Of a stretch of DNA of 64,000 nucleotides, positions 11,232 to 26,200 are shown piece by piece. This stretch comes from Loripinus fragilis (taxonomy: Eukaryota; Mollusca; Bivalvia; Lucinida; Lucinidae). The stretch lies in contig CAXHUL010000214.1 of the NCBI GenBank assembly GCA_964019695.1, positions 248,001-312,000 of the forward strand, written 5' to 3'. The position numbers and the translations under genes are program-made. The first letter of the stretch is position 1; every line of letters starts with the position of its first letter. Below the pieces are notes generated by a model. It saw only the letters and a program-made list of their open reading frames with translations. It ran no database searches and had not been told where the DNA came from.

Positions 11232-14200
11232 AATAAGGGCGTGAAAATTGTGCCAAAAGCCCTTTCAGGGGCTATTGCTCGGCACTCGGGGGACGGAAAA
11301 TTTTACGCAATGCCTCACAATGAAGCACTGGTCGGGGGCTAACTTCTGGCACCAGTTTCGAGCCCGTCCGTGAAAGTGACCCGCGCAAGTTTTAGGCCGG
11401 TTCGGCTACTCTGGCCTAATGGGGCCTAATGGGAAGATCTTCTAATGCTCATAACTTTTTAATTTTCCGATGGAACGCTTTGAAATTTTCACCATTTGTA
11501 GACGGCCTCCCGTACTACAAACTGATGCCCGTGTGGGCATGATGAAAATAGTAGTTCGCGAGACGGAAGCGCGTAAAGCTTCGGGGCGGCAGACTTCCAC
11601 ACCCCGATAACTCGGTATCGAAACATTGTTGCGGGCGGGTGCGCATGGCAATACCTGCGCCTCTGTTGGCCCTATCCGCGTGCAAAATCTAAAAGCGATC
11701 AGAGCCTTAGAAAGCGCGTACAACCGCTATCCCCATTTGCCTTGGGCCCAATGGGAAAACAGGAAATATAATAATTGCGGTCCGGGGCTCGCGCGCACAA
11801 TGATAATTTTCACACCCGAGTAAGCTCTTTTATAGGTCAACATTTTGGAAAAAAAATTGGCTTGCTGCCCACAGCAGGAGCTGAGAACCATGCATTCGGA
11901 GGTTTTCACACCCCACCCACTAATGCCCTCAAAGTTTGAGAAAACGCGACCTTCGCGAAAAGCCCCGGAACCTATTGCAAAGTGATGAGCAGTGCCCAGG
12001 AGCACCTCTCAGTCATTTGCGCAAAATTCCTTCGGCTACAAGTGGCTCAAATAAGGGCGTGAAAATTGTGCCGAAAGCCCTTTCAGGGGCTATTGCTCGG
12101 CACTCGGGGGACGGAAAATTTTACGCAATGCCTCACAATGAAGCACTGGTCGGGGGCTAACTTCTGGCACCAGTTTCGAGCCCGTCCGTGAAAGTGACCC
12201 GCGCAAGTTTTAGGCCGGTTCGGCTACTCTGGCCTAATGGGGCCTAATGGGAAGATCTTCTAATGCTCATAACTTTTTAATTTTCCGATGGAACGCTTTG
12301 AAATTTTCACCATTTGTAGACGGCCTCCCGTACTACAAACTGATGCCCGTGTGGGCATGATGAAAATAGTAGTTCGCGAGACGGAAGCGCGTAAAGCTTC
12401 GGGGCGGCAGACTTCCACACCCCGATAACTCGGTATCGAAACATTGTTGCGGGCGGGTGCGCATGGCAATACCTGCGCCTCTGTTGGCCCTATCCGCGTG
12501 CAAAATCTAAAAGCGATCAGAGCCTTAGAAAGCGCGTACAACCGCTATCCCCATTTGCCTTGGGCCCTATGGGAAAACAGGAAATATCATAATTGTGGTC
12601 CGGGGCGCGCGCGCACAATGATAATTTTCACACCCGAGTAAGCTCTTTTATAGGTCAACATTTTGGAAAAAAAATTGGCTTGCTGCCCACAGCAGGAGCT
12701 GAGAACCATGCATTCGGAGGTTTTCACACCCCACCCACTAATGCCCTCAAAGTTTGAGAAAACGCGACCTTCGCGAAAAGCCCCGGAACCTATTGCAAAG
12801 TGATGAGCAGTGCCCAGGAGCACCTCTCAGTCATTTGCGCAAAATTCCTTCGGCTACAAGTGGCTCAAATAAGGGCGTGAAAATTGTGCCGAAAGCCCTT
12901 TCAGGGGCTATTGCTCGGCACTCGGGGGACGGAAAATTTTACGCAATGCCTCACAATGAAGCACTGGTCGGGGGCTAACTTCTGGCACCAGTTTCGAGCC
13001 CGTCCGTGAAAGTGACCCGCGCAAGTTTTAGGCCGGTTCGGCTACTCTGGCCTAATGGGGCCTAATGGGAAGATCTTCTAATGCTCATAACTTTTTAATT
13101 TTCCGATGGAACGCTTTGAAATTTTCACCATTTGTAGACGGCCTCCCGTACTACAAACTGATGCCCGTGTGGGCATGATGAAAATAGTAGTTCACGAGAC
13201 GGAAGCGCGTAAATCTTCGGGGCGGCAGACTTCCACACCCCGATAACTCGGTATCGAAACATTGTTGCGGGCGGGTGCGCATGGCAATACCTGCGCCTCT
13301 GTTGGCCCTATCCGCGTGCAAAATCTAAAAGCGATCAGAGCCTTAGAAAGCGCGTACAACCGCTATCCCCATTTGCCTTGGGCCCTATGGGAAAACAGGA
13401 AATATCATAATTGTGGTCCGGGGCGCGCGCGCACAATGATAATTTTCACACCCGAGTAAGCTCTTTTATAGGTCAACATTTTGGAAAAAAATTGGCTTGC
13501 TGCCCACAGCAGGAGCTGAGAACCATGCATTCGGAGGTTTTCACACCCCACCCACTAATGCCCTCAAAGTTTGAGAAAACGCGACCTTCGCGAAAAGCCC
13601 CGGAACCTATTGCAAAGTGATGAGCAGTGCCCAGGAGCACCTCTCAGTCATTTGCGCAAAATTCCTTCGGCTACAAGTGGCTCAAATAAGGGCGTGAAAA
13701 TTGTGCCGAAAGCCCTTTCAGGGGCTATTGCTCGGCACTCGGGGGACGGAAAATTTTACGCAATGCCTCACAATGAAGCACTGGTCGGGGGCTAACTTCT
13801 GGCACCAGTTTCAAGCCCGTCCGTGAAAGTGACCCGCGCAAGTTTTAGGCCGGTTCGGCTACTCTGGCCTAATGGGGCCTAATGGGAAGATCTTCTAATG
13901 CTCATAACTTTTTAATTTTCCGATGGAACGCTTTGAAATTTTCACCATTTGTAGACGGCCTCCCGTACTACAAACTGATGCCCGTGTGGGCATGATGAAA
14001 ATAGTAGTTCGCGAGACGGAAGCGCGTAAAGCTTCGGGGCGGCAGACTTCCACACCCCGATAACTCGGTATCGAAACATTGTTGCGGGCGGGTGCGCATG
14101 GCAATACCTGCGCCTCTGTTGGCCCTATCCGCGTGCAAAATCTAAAAGCGATCAGAGCCTTAGAAAGCGCGTACAACCGCTATCCCCATTTGCCTTGGGC

Positions 14201-17200
14201 CCTATGGGAAAACAGGAAATATCATAATTGCGGTCCGGGGCGCGCGCGCACAATGATAATTTTCACACCCGAGTAAGCTCTTTTATAGGTCAACATTTTG
14301 GAAAAAAAATTGGCTTGCTGCCCACAGCAGGAGCTGAGAACCATGCATTCGGAGGTTTTCACACCCCACCCACTAATGCCCTCAAAGTTTGAGAAAACGC
14401 GACCTTCCCGAAAAGCCCCGGAACCTATTGCAAAGTGATGAGCAGTGCCCAGGAGCACCTCTCAGTCATTTGCGCAAAATTCCTTCGGCTACAAGTGGCT
14501 CAAATAAGGGCGTGAAAATTGTGCCGAAAGCCCTTTCAGGGGCTATTGCTCGGCACTCGGGGGACGGAAAATTTTACGCAATGCCTCACAATGAAGCACT
14601 GGTCGGGGGCTAACTTCTGGCACCAGTTTCGAGCCCGTCCGTGAAAGTGACCCGCGCAAGTTTTAGGCCGGTTCGGCTACTCTGGCCTAATGGGGCCTAA
14701 TGGGAAGATCTTCTAATGCTCATAACTTTTTAATTTTCCGATGGAACGCTTTGAAATTTTCACCATTTGTAGACGGCCTCCCGTACTACAAACTGATGCA
14801 CGTGTGGGCATGATGAAAATAGTAGTTCGCGAGACGGAAGCGCGTAAAGCTTCGGGGCGGCAGACTTCCACACCCCGATAACTCGGTATCGAAACATTGT
14901 TGCGGGCGGGTGCGCATGGCAATACCTGCGCCTCTGTTGGCCCTATCCGCGTGCAAAATCTAAAAGCGATCAGAGCCTTAGAAAGCGCGTACAACCGCTA
15001 TCCCCATTTGCCTTGGGCCCTATGGGAAAACAGGAAATATCATAATTGCGGTCCGGGGCGCGCGCGCACAATGATAATTTTCACACCCGAGTAAGCTCTT
15101 TTATAGGTCAACATTTTGGAAAAAAAATTGGCTTGCTGCCCACAGCAGGAGCTGAGAACCATGCATTCGGAGGTTTTCACACCCCACCCACTAATGCCCT
15201 AAAAGTTTGAGAAAACGCGACCTTCGCGAAAAGCCCCGGAACCTATTGCAAAGTGATGAGCAGTGCCCAGGAGCACCTCTCAGTCATTTGCGCAAAATTC
15301 CTTCGGCTACAAGTGGCTCAAATAAGGGCGTGAAAATTGTGCCGAAAGCCCTTTCAGGGGCTATTGCTCGGCACTCGGGGGACGGAAAATTTTACGCAAT
15401 GCCTCACAATGAAGCACTGGTCGGGGGCTAACTTCTGGCACCAGTTTCGAGCCCGTCCGTGAAAGTGACCCGCGCAAGTTTTAGGCCGGTTCGGCTACTC
15501 TGGCCTAATGGGGCCTAATGGGAAGATCTTCTAATGCTCATAACTTTTTAATTTTCCGATGGAACGCTTTGAAATTTTCACCATTTGTAGACGGCCTCCC
15601 GTACTACAAACTGATGCCCGTGTGGGCATGATGAAAATAGTAGTTCACGAGACGGAAGCGCGTAAAGCTTCAGGGCGGCAGACTTCCACACCCCGATAAC
15701 TCGGTATCGAAACATTGTTGCGGGCGGGTGCGCATGGCAATACCTGCGCCTCTGTTGGCCCTATCCGCGTGCAAAATCTAAAAGCGATCAGAGCCTTAGA
15801 AAGCGCGTACAACCGCTATCCCCATTTGCCTTGGGCCCTATGGGAAAACAGGAAATATCATAATTGCGGTCCGGGGCGCGCGCGCACAATGATAATTTTC
15901 ACACCCGAGTAAGCTCTTTTATAGGTCAACATTTTGGAAAAAAAATTGGCTTGCTGCCCACAGCAGGAGCTGAGAACCATGCATTCGGAGGTTTTCACAC
16001 CCCACCCACTAATGCCCTCAAAGTTTGAGAAAACGCGACCTTCGCGAAAAGCCCCGGAACCTATTGCAAAGTGATGAGCAGTGCCCAGGAGCACCTCTCA
16101 GTCATTTGCGCAAAATTCCTTCGGCTACAAGTGGCTCAAATAAGGGCGTGAAAATTGTGCCGAAAGCCCTTTCAGGGGCTATTGCTCGGCACTCGGGGGA
16201 CGGAAAATTTTACGCAATGCCTCACAATGAAGCACTGGTCGGGGGCTAACTTCTGGCACCAGTTTCGAGCCCGTCCGTGAAAGTGACCTGCGCAAGTTTT
16301 AGGCCGGTTCGGCTACTCTGGCCTAATGGGGCCTAATGGGAAGATCTTCTAATGCTCATAACTTTTTAATTTTCCGATGGAACGCTTTGAAATTTTCACC
16401 ATTTGTAGACGGCCTCCCGTACTACAAACTGATGCCCGTGTGGGCATGATGAAAATAGTAGTTCGCGAGACGGAAGCGCGTAAAGCTTCGGGGCGGCAGA
16501 CTTCCACACCCCGATAACTCGGTATCGAAACATTGTTGCGGGCGGGTGCGCATGGCAATACCTGCGCCTCTGTTGGCCCTATCCGCGTGCAAAATCTAAA
16601 AGCGATCAGAGCCTTAGAAAGCGCGTACAACCGCTATCCCCATTTGCCTTGGGCCCTATGGGAAAACAGGAAATATCATAATTGCGGTCCGGGGCGCACG
16701 CGCACAATGATAATTTTCACACCCGAGTAAGCTCTTTTATAGGTCAACATTTTGGAAAAAAAATTGGCTTGCTGCCCACAGCAGGAGCTGAGAACCATGC
16801 ATTCGGAGGTTTTCACACCCCACCCACTAATGCCCTCAAAGTTTGAGAAAACGCGACCTTCGCGAAAAGCCCCGGAACCTATTGCAAAGTGATGAGCAGT
16901 GCCCAGGAGCACCTCTCAGTCATTTGCGCAAAATTCCTTCGGCTACAAGTGGCTCAAATAAGGGCGTGAAAATTGTGCCGAAAGCCCTTTCAGGGGCTAT
17001 TGCTCGGCACTCGGGGGACGGAAAATTTTACGCAATGCCTCACAATGAAGCACTGGTCGGGGGCTAACTTCTGGCACCAGTTTCGAGCCCGTCCGTGAAA
17101 GTGACCCGCCCAAGTTTTAGGCCGGTTCGGCTACTCTGGCCTAATGGGGCCTAATGGGAAGATCTTCTAATGCTCATAACTTTTTAATTTTCCGATGGAA

Positions 17201-20200
17201 CGCTTTGAAATTTTCACCATTTGTAGACGGCCTCCCGTACTACAAACTGATGCCTGTGTGGGCATGATGAAAATAGTAGTTCGCGAGACAGAAGCGCGTA
17301 AAGCTTCGGGGCGGCAGACTTCCACACCCCGATAACTCGGTATCGAAACATTGTTGCGGGCGGGTGCGCATGGCAATACCTGCGCCTCTGTTGGCCCTAT
17401 CCGCGTGCAAAATCTAAAAGCGATCAGAGCCTTAGAAAGCGCGTACAACCGCTATCCCCATTTGCCTTGGGCCCTATGGGAAAACAGGAAATATCATAAT
17501 TGCGGTCCGGGGCGCGCGCGCACAATGATAATTTTCACACCCGAGTAAGCTCTTTTATAGGTCAACATTTTGGAAAAAAAATTGGCTTGCTGCCCACAGC
17601 AGGAGCTGAGAACCATGCATTCGGAGGTTTTCACACCCCACCCACTAATGCCCTCAAAGTTTGAGAAAACGCGACCTTCGCGAAAAGCCCCGGAACCTAT
17701 TGCAAAGTGATGAGCAGTGCCCAGGAGCACCTCTCAGTCATTTGCGCAAAATTCCTTCGGCTACAAGTGGCTCAAATAAGGGCGTGAAAATTGTGCCGAA
17801 AGCCCTTTCAGGGGCTATTGCTCGGCACTCGGGGGACGGAAAATTTTACGCAATGCCTCACAATGAAGCACTGGTCGGGGGCTAACTTCTGGCACCAGTT
17901 TCGAGCCCGTCCGTGAAAGTGACCCGCGCAAGTTTTAGGCCGGTTCGGCTACTCTGGCCTAATGGGGCCTAATGGGAAGATCTTCTAATGCTCATAACTT
18001 TTTAATTTTCCGATGGAACGCTTTGAAATTTTCACCATTTGTAGACGGCCTCCCGTACTACAAACTGATGCCCGTGTGGGCATGATGAAAATAGTAGTTC
18101 GCGAGACGGAAGCGCGTAAAGCTTCGGGGCGGCAGACTTCCACACCCCGATAACTCGGTATCGAAACATTGTTGCGGGCGGGTGCGCATGGCAATACCTG
18201 CGCCTCTGTTGGCCCTATCCGCGTGCAAAATCTAAAAGCGATCAGAGCCTTAGAAAGCGCGTACAACCGCTATCCCCATTTGCCTTGGGCCCTATGGGAA
18301 AACAGGAAATATCATAATTGCGGTCCGGGGCGCGCGCGCACAATGATAATTTTCACACCCGAGTAAGCTCTTTTATAGGTCAACATTTTGGAAAAAAAAT
18401 TGGCTTGCTGCCCACAGCAGGAGCTGAGAACCATGCATTCGGAGGTTTTCACACCCCACCCACTAATGCCCTCAAAGTTTGAGAAAACGCGACCTTCGCG
18501 AAAAGCCCCGGAACCTATTGCAAAGTGATGAGCAGTGCCCAGGAGCACCTCTCAGTCATTTGCGCAAAATTCCTTCGGCTACAAGTGGCTCAAATAAGGG
18601 CGTGAAAATTGTGCCGAAAGCCCTTTCAGGGGCTATTGCTCGGCACTCGGGGGACGGAAAATTTTACGCAATGCCTCACAATGAAGCACTGGTCGGGGGC
18701 TAACTTCTGGCACCAGTTTCGAGCCCGTCCGTGAAAGTGACCCGCGCAAGTTTTAGGCCGGTTCGGCTACTCTGGCCTAATGGGGCCTAATGGGAAGATC
18801 TTCTAATGCTCATAACTTTTTAATTTTCCGATGGAACGCTTTGAAATTTTCACCATTTGTAGACGGCCTCCCGTACTACAAACTGATGCCCGTGTGGGCA
18901 TGATGAAAATAGTAGTTCGCGAGACGGAAGCGCGTAAAGCTTCGGGGCGGCAGACTTCCACACCCCGATAACTCGGTATCGAAACATTGTTGCGGGCGGG
19001 TGCGCATGGCAATACCTGCGCCTCTGTTGGCCCTATCCGCGTGCAAAATCTAAAAGCGATCAGAGCCTTAGAAAGCGCGTACAACCGCTATCCCCATTTG
19101 CCTTGGGCCCTATGGGAAAACAGGAAATATCATAATTGCGGTCCGGGGCGCGCGCGCACAATGATAATTTTCACACCCGAGTAAGCTCTTTTATAGGTCA
19201 ACATTTTGGAAAAAAAATTGGCTTGCTGCCCACAGCAGGAGCTGAGAACCATGCATTCGGAGGTTTTCACACCCCACCCACTAATGCCCTCAAAGTTTGA
19301 GAAAACGCGACCTTCGCGAAAAGCCCCGGAACCTATTGCAAAGTGATGAGCAGTGCCCAGGAGCACCTCTCAGTCATTTGCGCAAAATTCCTTCGGCTAC
19401 AAGTGGCTCAAATAAGGGCGTGAAAATTGTGCCGAAAGCCCTTTCAGGGGCTATTGCTCGGCACTCGGGGGACGGAAAATTTTACGCAATGCCTCACAAT
19501 GAAGCACTGGTCGGGGGCTAACTTCTGGCACCAGTTTCGAGCCCGTCCGTGAAAGTGACCCGCGCAAGTTTTAGGCCGGTTCGGCTACTCTGGCCTAATG
19601 GGGCCTAATGGGAAGATCTTCTAATGCTCATAACTTTTTAATTTTCCGATGGAACGCTTTGAAATTTTCACCATTTGTAGACGGCCTCCCGTACTACAAA
19701 CTGATGCCCGTGTGGGCATGATGAAAATAGTAGTTCGCGAGACGGAAGCGCGTAAAGCTTCGGGGCGGCAGACTTCCACACCCCGATAACTCGGTATCGA
19801 AACATTGTTGCGGGCGGGTGCGCATGGCAATACCTGCGCCTCTGTTGGCCCTATCCGCGTGCAAAATCTAAAAGCGATCAGAGCCTTAGAAAGCGCGTAC
19901 AACCGCTATCCCCATTTGCCTTGGGCCCTATGGGAAAACAGGAAATATCATAATTGCGGTCCGGGGCGCGCGCGCACAATGATAATTTTCACACCCGAGT
20001 AAGCTCTTTTATAGGTCAACATTTTGGAAAAAAAATTGGCTTGCTGCCCACAGCAGGAGCTGAGAACCATGCATTCGGAGGTTTTCACACCCCACCCACT
20101 AATGCCCTCAAAGTTTGAGAAAACGCGACCTTCGCGAAAAGCCCCGGAACCTATTGCAAAGTGATGAGCAGTGCCCAGGAGCACCTCTCAGTCATTTGCG

Positions 20201-23200
20201 CAAAATTCCTTCGGCTACAAGTGGCTCAAATAAGGGCGTGAAAATTGTGCCGAAAGCCCTTTCAGGGGCTATTGCTCGGCACTCGGGGGACGGAAAATTT
20301 TACGCAATGCCTCACAATGAAGCACTGGTCGGGGGCTAACTTCTGGCACCAGTTTCGAGCCCGTCCGTGAAAGTGACCCGCGCAAGTTTTAGGCCGGTTC
20401 GGCTACTCTGGCCTAATGGGGCCTAATGGGAAGATCTTCTAATGCTCATAACTTTTTAATTTTCCGATGGAACGCTTTGAAATTTTCACCATTTGTAGAC
20501 GGCCTCCCGTACTACAAACTGATGCCCGTGTGGGCATGATGAAAATAGTAGTTCGCGAGACGGAAGCGCGTAAAGCTTCGGGGCGGCAGACTTCCACACC
20601 CCGATAACTCGGTATCGAAACATTGTTGCGGGCGGGTGCGCATGGCAATACCTGCGCCTCTGTTGGCCCTATCCGCGTGCAAAATCTAAAAGCGATCAGA
20701 GCCTTAGAAAGCGCGTACAACCGCTATCCCCATTTGCCTTGGGCCCTATGGGAAAACAGGAAATATCATAATTGCGGTCCGGGGCGCGCGCGCACAATGA
20801 TAATTTTCACACCCGAGTAAGCTCTTTTATAGGTCAACATTTTTGAAAAAAAATTGGCTTGCTGCCCACAGCAGGAGCTGAGAACCATGCATTCGGAGGT
20901 TTTCACACCCCACCCACTAATGCCCTCAAAGTTTGAGAAAACGCGACCTTCGCGAAAAGCCCCGGAACCTATTGCAAAGTGATGAGCAGTGCCCAGGAGC
21001 ACCTCTCAGTCATTTGCGCAAAATTCCTTCGGCTACAAGTGGCTCAAATAAGGGCGTGAAAATTGTGCCGAAAGCCCTTTCAGGGGCTATTGCTCGGCAC
21101 TCGGGGGACGGAAAATTTTACGCAATGCCTCACAATGAAGCACTGGTCGGGGGCTAACTTCTGGCACCAGTTTCGAGCCCGTCCGTGAAAGTGACCCGCG
21201 CAAGTTTTAGGCCGGTTCGGCTACTCTGGCCTAATGGGGCCTAATGGGAAGATCTTCTAATGCTCATAACTTTTTAATTTTCCGATGGAACGCTTTGAAA
21301 TTTTCACCATTTGTAGACGGCCTCCCGTACTACAAACTGATGCCTGTGTGGGCATGATGAAAATAGTAGTTCGCGAGACGGAAGCGCGTAAAGCTTCGGG
21401 GCGGCAGACTTCCACACCCCGATAACTCGGTATCGAAACATTGTTGCGGGCGGGTGCGCATGGCAATACCTGCGCCTCTGTTGGCCCTATCCGCGTGCAA
21501 AATCTAAAAGCGATCAGAGCCTTAGAAAGCGCGTACAACCGCTATCCCCATTTGCCTTGGGCCCTATGGGAAAACAGGAAATATCATAATTGCGGTCCGG
21601 GGCGCGCGCGCACAATGATAATTTTCACACCCGAGTAAGCTCTTTTATAGGTCAACATTTTTGAAAAAAAATTGGCTTGCTGCCCACAGCAGGAGCTGAG
21701 AACCATGCATTCGGAGGTTTTCACACCCCACCCACTAATGCCCTCAAAGTTTGAGAAAACGCGACCTTCGCGAAAAGCCCCGGAACCTATTGCAAAGTGA
21801 TGAGCAGTGCCCAGGAGCACCTCTCAGTCATTTGCGCAAAATTCCTTCGGCTACAAGTGGCTCAAATAAGGGCGTGAAAATTGTGCCGAAAGCCCTTTCA
21901 GGGGCTATTGCTCGGCACTCGGGGGACGGAAAATTTTACGCAATGCCTCACAATGAAGCACTGGTCGGGGGCTAACTTCTGGCACCAGTTTCGAGCCCGT
22001 CCGTGAAAGTGACCCGCGCAAGTTTTAGGCCGGTTCGGCTACTCTGGCCTAATGGGGCCTAATGGGAAGATCTTCTAATGCTCATAACTTTTTAATTTTC
22101 CGATGGAACGCTTTGAAATTTTCACCATTTGTAGACTGCCTCCCGTACTACAAACTGATGCCCGTGTGGGCATGATGAAAATAGTAGTTCGCGAGACGGA
22201 AGCGCGTAAAGCTTCGGGGCGGCAGACTTCCACACCCCGATAACTCGGTATCGAAACATTGTTGCGGGCGGGTGCGCATGGCAATACCTGCGCCTCTGTT
22301 GGCCCTATCCGCGTGCAAAATCTAAAAGCGATCAGAGCCTTAGAAAGCGCGTACAACCGCTATCCCCATTTGCCTTGGGCCCTATGGGAAAACAGGAAAT
22401 ATCATAATTGCGGTCCGGGGCGCGCGCGCACAATGATAATTTTCACACCCGAGTAAGCTCTTTTATAGGTCAACATTTTGGAAAAAAAATTGGCTTGCTG
22501 CCCACAGCAGGAGCTGAGAACCATGCATTCAGAGGTCTTCACACCCCACCCACTAATGCCCTCAAAGTTTGAGAAAACGCGACCTTCGCGAAAAGCCCCG
22601 GAACCTATTGCAAAGTGATGAGCAGTGCCCAGGAGCACCTCTCAGTCATTTGCGCAAAATTCCTTCGGCTACAAGTGGCTCAAATAAGGGCGTGAAAATT
22701 GTGCCGAAAGCCCTTTCAGGGGCTATTGCTCGGCACTCGGGGGACGGAAAATTTTACGCAATGCCTCACAATGAAGCACTGGTCGGGGGCTAACTTCTGG
22801 CACCAGTTTCGAGCCCGTCCGTGAAAGTGACCCGCGCAAGTTTTAGGCCGGTTCGGCTACTCTGGCCTAATGGGGCCTAATGGGAAGATCTTCTAATGCT
22901 CATAACTTTTTAATTTTCCGATGGAACGCTTTGAAATTTTCACCATTTGTAGACGGCCTCCCGTACTACAAACTGATGCCCGTGTGGGCATGATGAAAAT
23001 AGTAGTTCGCGAGACGGAAGCGCGTAAAGCTTCGGGGCGGCAGACTTCCACACCCCGATAACTCGGTATCGAAACATTGTTGCGGGCGGGTGCGCATGGC
23101 AATACCTGCGCCTCTGTTGGCCCTATCCGCGTGCAAAATCTAAAAGCGATCAGAGCCTTAGAAAGCGCGTACAACCGCTATCCCCATTTGCCTTGGGCCC

Positions 23201-26200
23201 TATGGGAAAACAGGAAATATCATAATTGCGGTCCGGGGCGCGCGCGCACAATGATAATTTTCACACCCGAGTAAGCTCTTTTATAGGTCAACATTTTTGA
23301 AAAAAAAATGGCTTGCTGCCCACAGCAGGAGCTGAGAACCATGCATTCGGAGGTTTTCACACCCCACCCACTAATGCCCTCAAAGTTTGAGAAAACGCGA
23401 CCTTCGCGAAAAGCCCCGGAACCTATTGCAAAGTGATGAGCAGTGCCCAGGAGCACCTCTCAGTCATTTGCGCAAAATTCCTTCGGCTACAAGTGGCTCA
23501 AATAAGGGCGTGAAAATTGTGCCGAAAGCCCTTTCAGGGGCTATTGCTTGGCACTCGGGGGACGGAAAATTTTACGCAATGCCTCACAATGAAGCACTGG
23601 TCGGGGGCTAACTTCTGGCACCAGTTTCGAGCCCGTCCGTGAAAGTGACCCGCGCAAGTTTTAGGCCGGTTCGGCTACTCTGGCCTAATGGGGCCTAATG
23701 GGAAGATCTTCTAATGCTCATAACTTTTTAATTTTCCGATGGAACGCTTTGAAATTTTCACCATTTGTAGACGGCCTCCCGTACTACAAACTGATGCCCG
23801 TGTGGGCATGATGAAAATAGTAGTTCGCGAGACGGAAGCGCGTAAAGCTTCGGGGCGGCAGACTTCCACACCCCGATAACTCGGTATCGAAACATTGTTG
23901 CGGGCGGGTGCGCATGGCAATACCTGCGCCTCTGTTGGCCCTATCCACGTGCAAAATCTAAAAGCGATCAGAGCCTTAGAAAGCGCGTACAACCGCTATC
24001 CCCATTTGCCTTGGGCCCTATGGAAAAACAGGAAATATCATAATTGCGGTCCGGGGCGCGCGCGCACAATGATAATTTTCACACCCGAGTAAGCTCTTTT
24101 ATAGGTCAACATTTTGGAAAAAAAATTGGCTTGCTGCCCACAGCAGGAGCTGAGAACCATGCATTCGGAGGTTTTCACACCCCACCCACTAATGCCCTCA
24201 AAGTTTGAGAAAATGCGACCTTCGCGAAAAGCCCCGGAACCTATTGCAAAGTGATGAGCAGTGCCCAGGAGCACCTCTCAGTCATTTGCGCAAAATTCCT
24301 TCGGCTACAAGTGGCTCAAATAAGGGCGTGAAAATTGTGCCGAAAGCCCTTTCAGGGGCTATTGCTTGGCACTCGGGGGACGGAAAATTTTACGCAATGC
24401 CTCACAATGAAGCACTGGTCGGGGGCTAACTTCTGGCACCAGTTTCGAGCCCGTCCGTGAAAGTGACCCGCGCAAGTTTTAGGCCGGTTCGGCTACTCTG
24501 GCCTAATGGGGCCTAATGGGAAGATCTTCTAATGCTCATAACTTTTTAATTTTCCGATGGAACGCTTTGAAATTTTCACCATTTGTAGACGGCCTCCCGT
24601 ACTACAAACTGATGCCCGTGTGGGCATGATGAAAATAGTAGTTCGCGAGACGGAAGCGCGTAAAGCTTCGGGGCGGCAGACTTCCACACCCCGATAACTC
24701 GGTATCGAAACATTGTTGCGGGCGGGTGCGCATGGCAATACCTGCGCCTCTGTTGGCCCTATCCGCGTGCAAAATCTAAAAGCGATCAGAGCCTTAGAAA
24801 GCGCGTACAACCGCTATCCCCATTTGCCTTGGGCCCTATGGGAAAACAGGAAATATCATAATTGCGGTCCGGGGCGCGCGCGCACAATGATAATTTTCAC
24901 ACCCGAGTAAGCTCTTTTATAGGTCAACATTTTGGAAAAAAAATTGGCTTGCTGCCCACAGCAGGAGCTGAGAACCATGCATTCGGAGGTTTTCACACCC
25001 CACCCACTAATGCCCTCAAAGTTTGAGAAAACGCGATCTTCGCGAAAAGCCCCGGAACCTATTGCAAAGTGATGAGCAGTGCCCAGGAGCACCTCTCAGT
25101 CATTTGCGCAAAATTCCTTCGGCTACAAGTGGCTCAAATAAGGGCGTGAAAATTGTGCCGAAAGCCCTTTCAGGGGCTGTTGCTCGGCACTCGGGGGACG
25201 GAAAATTTTACGCAATGCCTCACAATGAAGCACTGGTCAGGGGCTAACTTCTGGCACCAGTTTCGAGCCCGTCCGTGAAAGTGACCCGCGCAAGTTTTAG
25301 GCCGGTTCGGCTACTCTGGCCTAATGGGGCCTAATGGGAAGATCTTCTAATGCTCATAACTTTTTAATTTTCCGATGGAACGCTTTGAAATTTTCACCAT
25401 TTGTAGACGGCCTCCCGTACTACAAACTGATGCCCGTGTGGGCATGATGAAAATAGTAGTTCGCGAGACGGAAGCGCGTAAAGCTTCGGGGCGGCAGACT
25501 TCCACACCCCGATAACTCGGTATCGAAACATTGTTGCGGGCGGGTGCGCATGGCAATACCTGCGCCTCTGTTGGCCCTATCCGCGTGCAAAATCTAAAAG
25601 CGATCAGAGCCTTAGAAAGCGCGTACAACCGCTATCCCCATTTGCCTTGGGCCCTATGGGAAAACAGGAAATATCATAATTGCGGTCCGGGGCGCGCGCG
25701 CACAATGATAATTTTCACACCCGAGTAAGCTCTTTTATAGGTCAACATTTTTGAAAAAAAATTGGCTTGCTGCCCACAGCAGGAGCTGAGAACCATGCAT
25801 TCGGAGGTTTTCACACCCCACCCACTAATGCCCTCAAAGTTTGAGAAAACGCGACCTTCGCGAAAAGCCCCGGAACCTATTGCAAAGTGATGAGCAGTGC
25901 CCAGGAGCACCTCTCAGTCATTTGCGCAAAATTCCTTCGGCTACAAGTGGCTCAAATAAGGGCGTGAAAGTTGTGCCGAAAGCCCTTTCAGGGGCTATTG
26001 CTCGGCACTCGGGGGACGGAAAATTTTACGCAATGCCTCACAATGAAGCACTGGTCGGGGGCTAACTTCTGGCACCAGTTTCGAGCCCGTCCGTGAAAGT
26101 GACCCGCGCAAGTTTTAGGCCGGTTCGGCTACTCTGGCCTAATGGGGCCTAATGGGAAGATCTTCTAATGCTCATAACTTTTTAATTTTCCGATGGAACG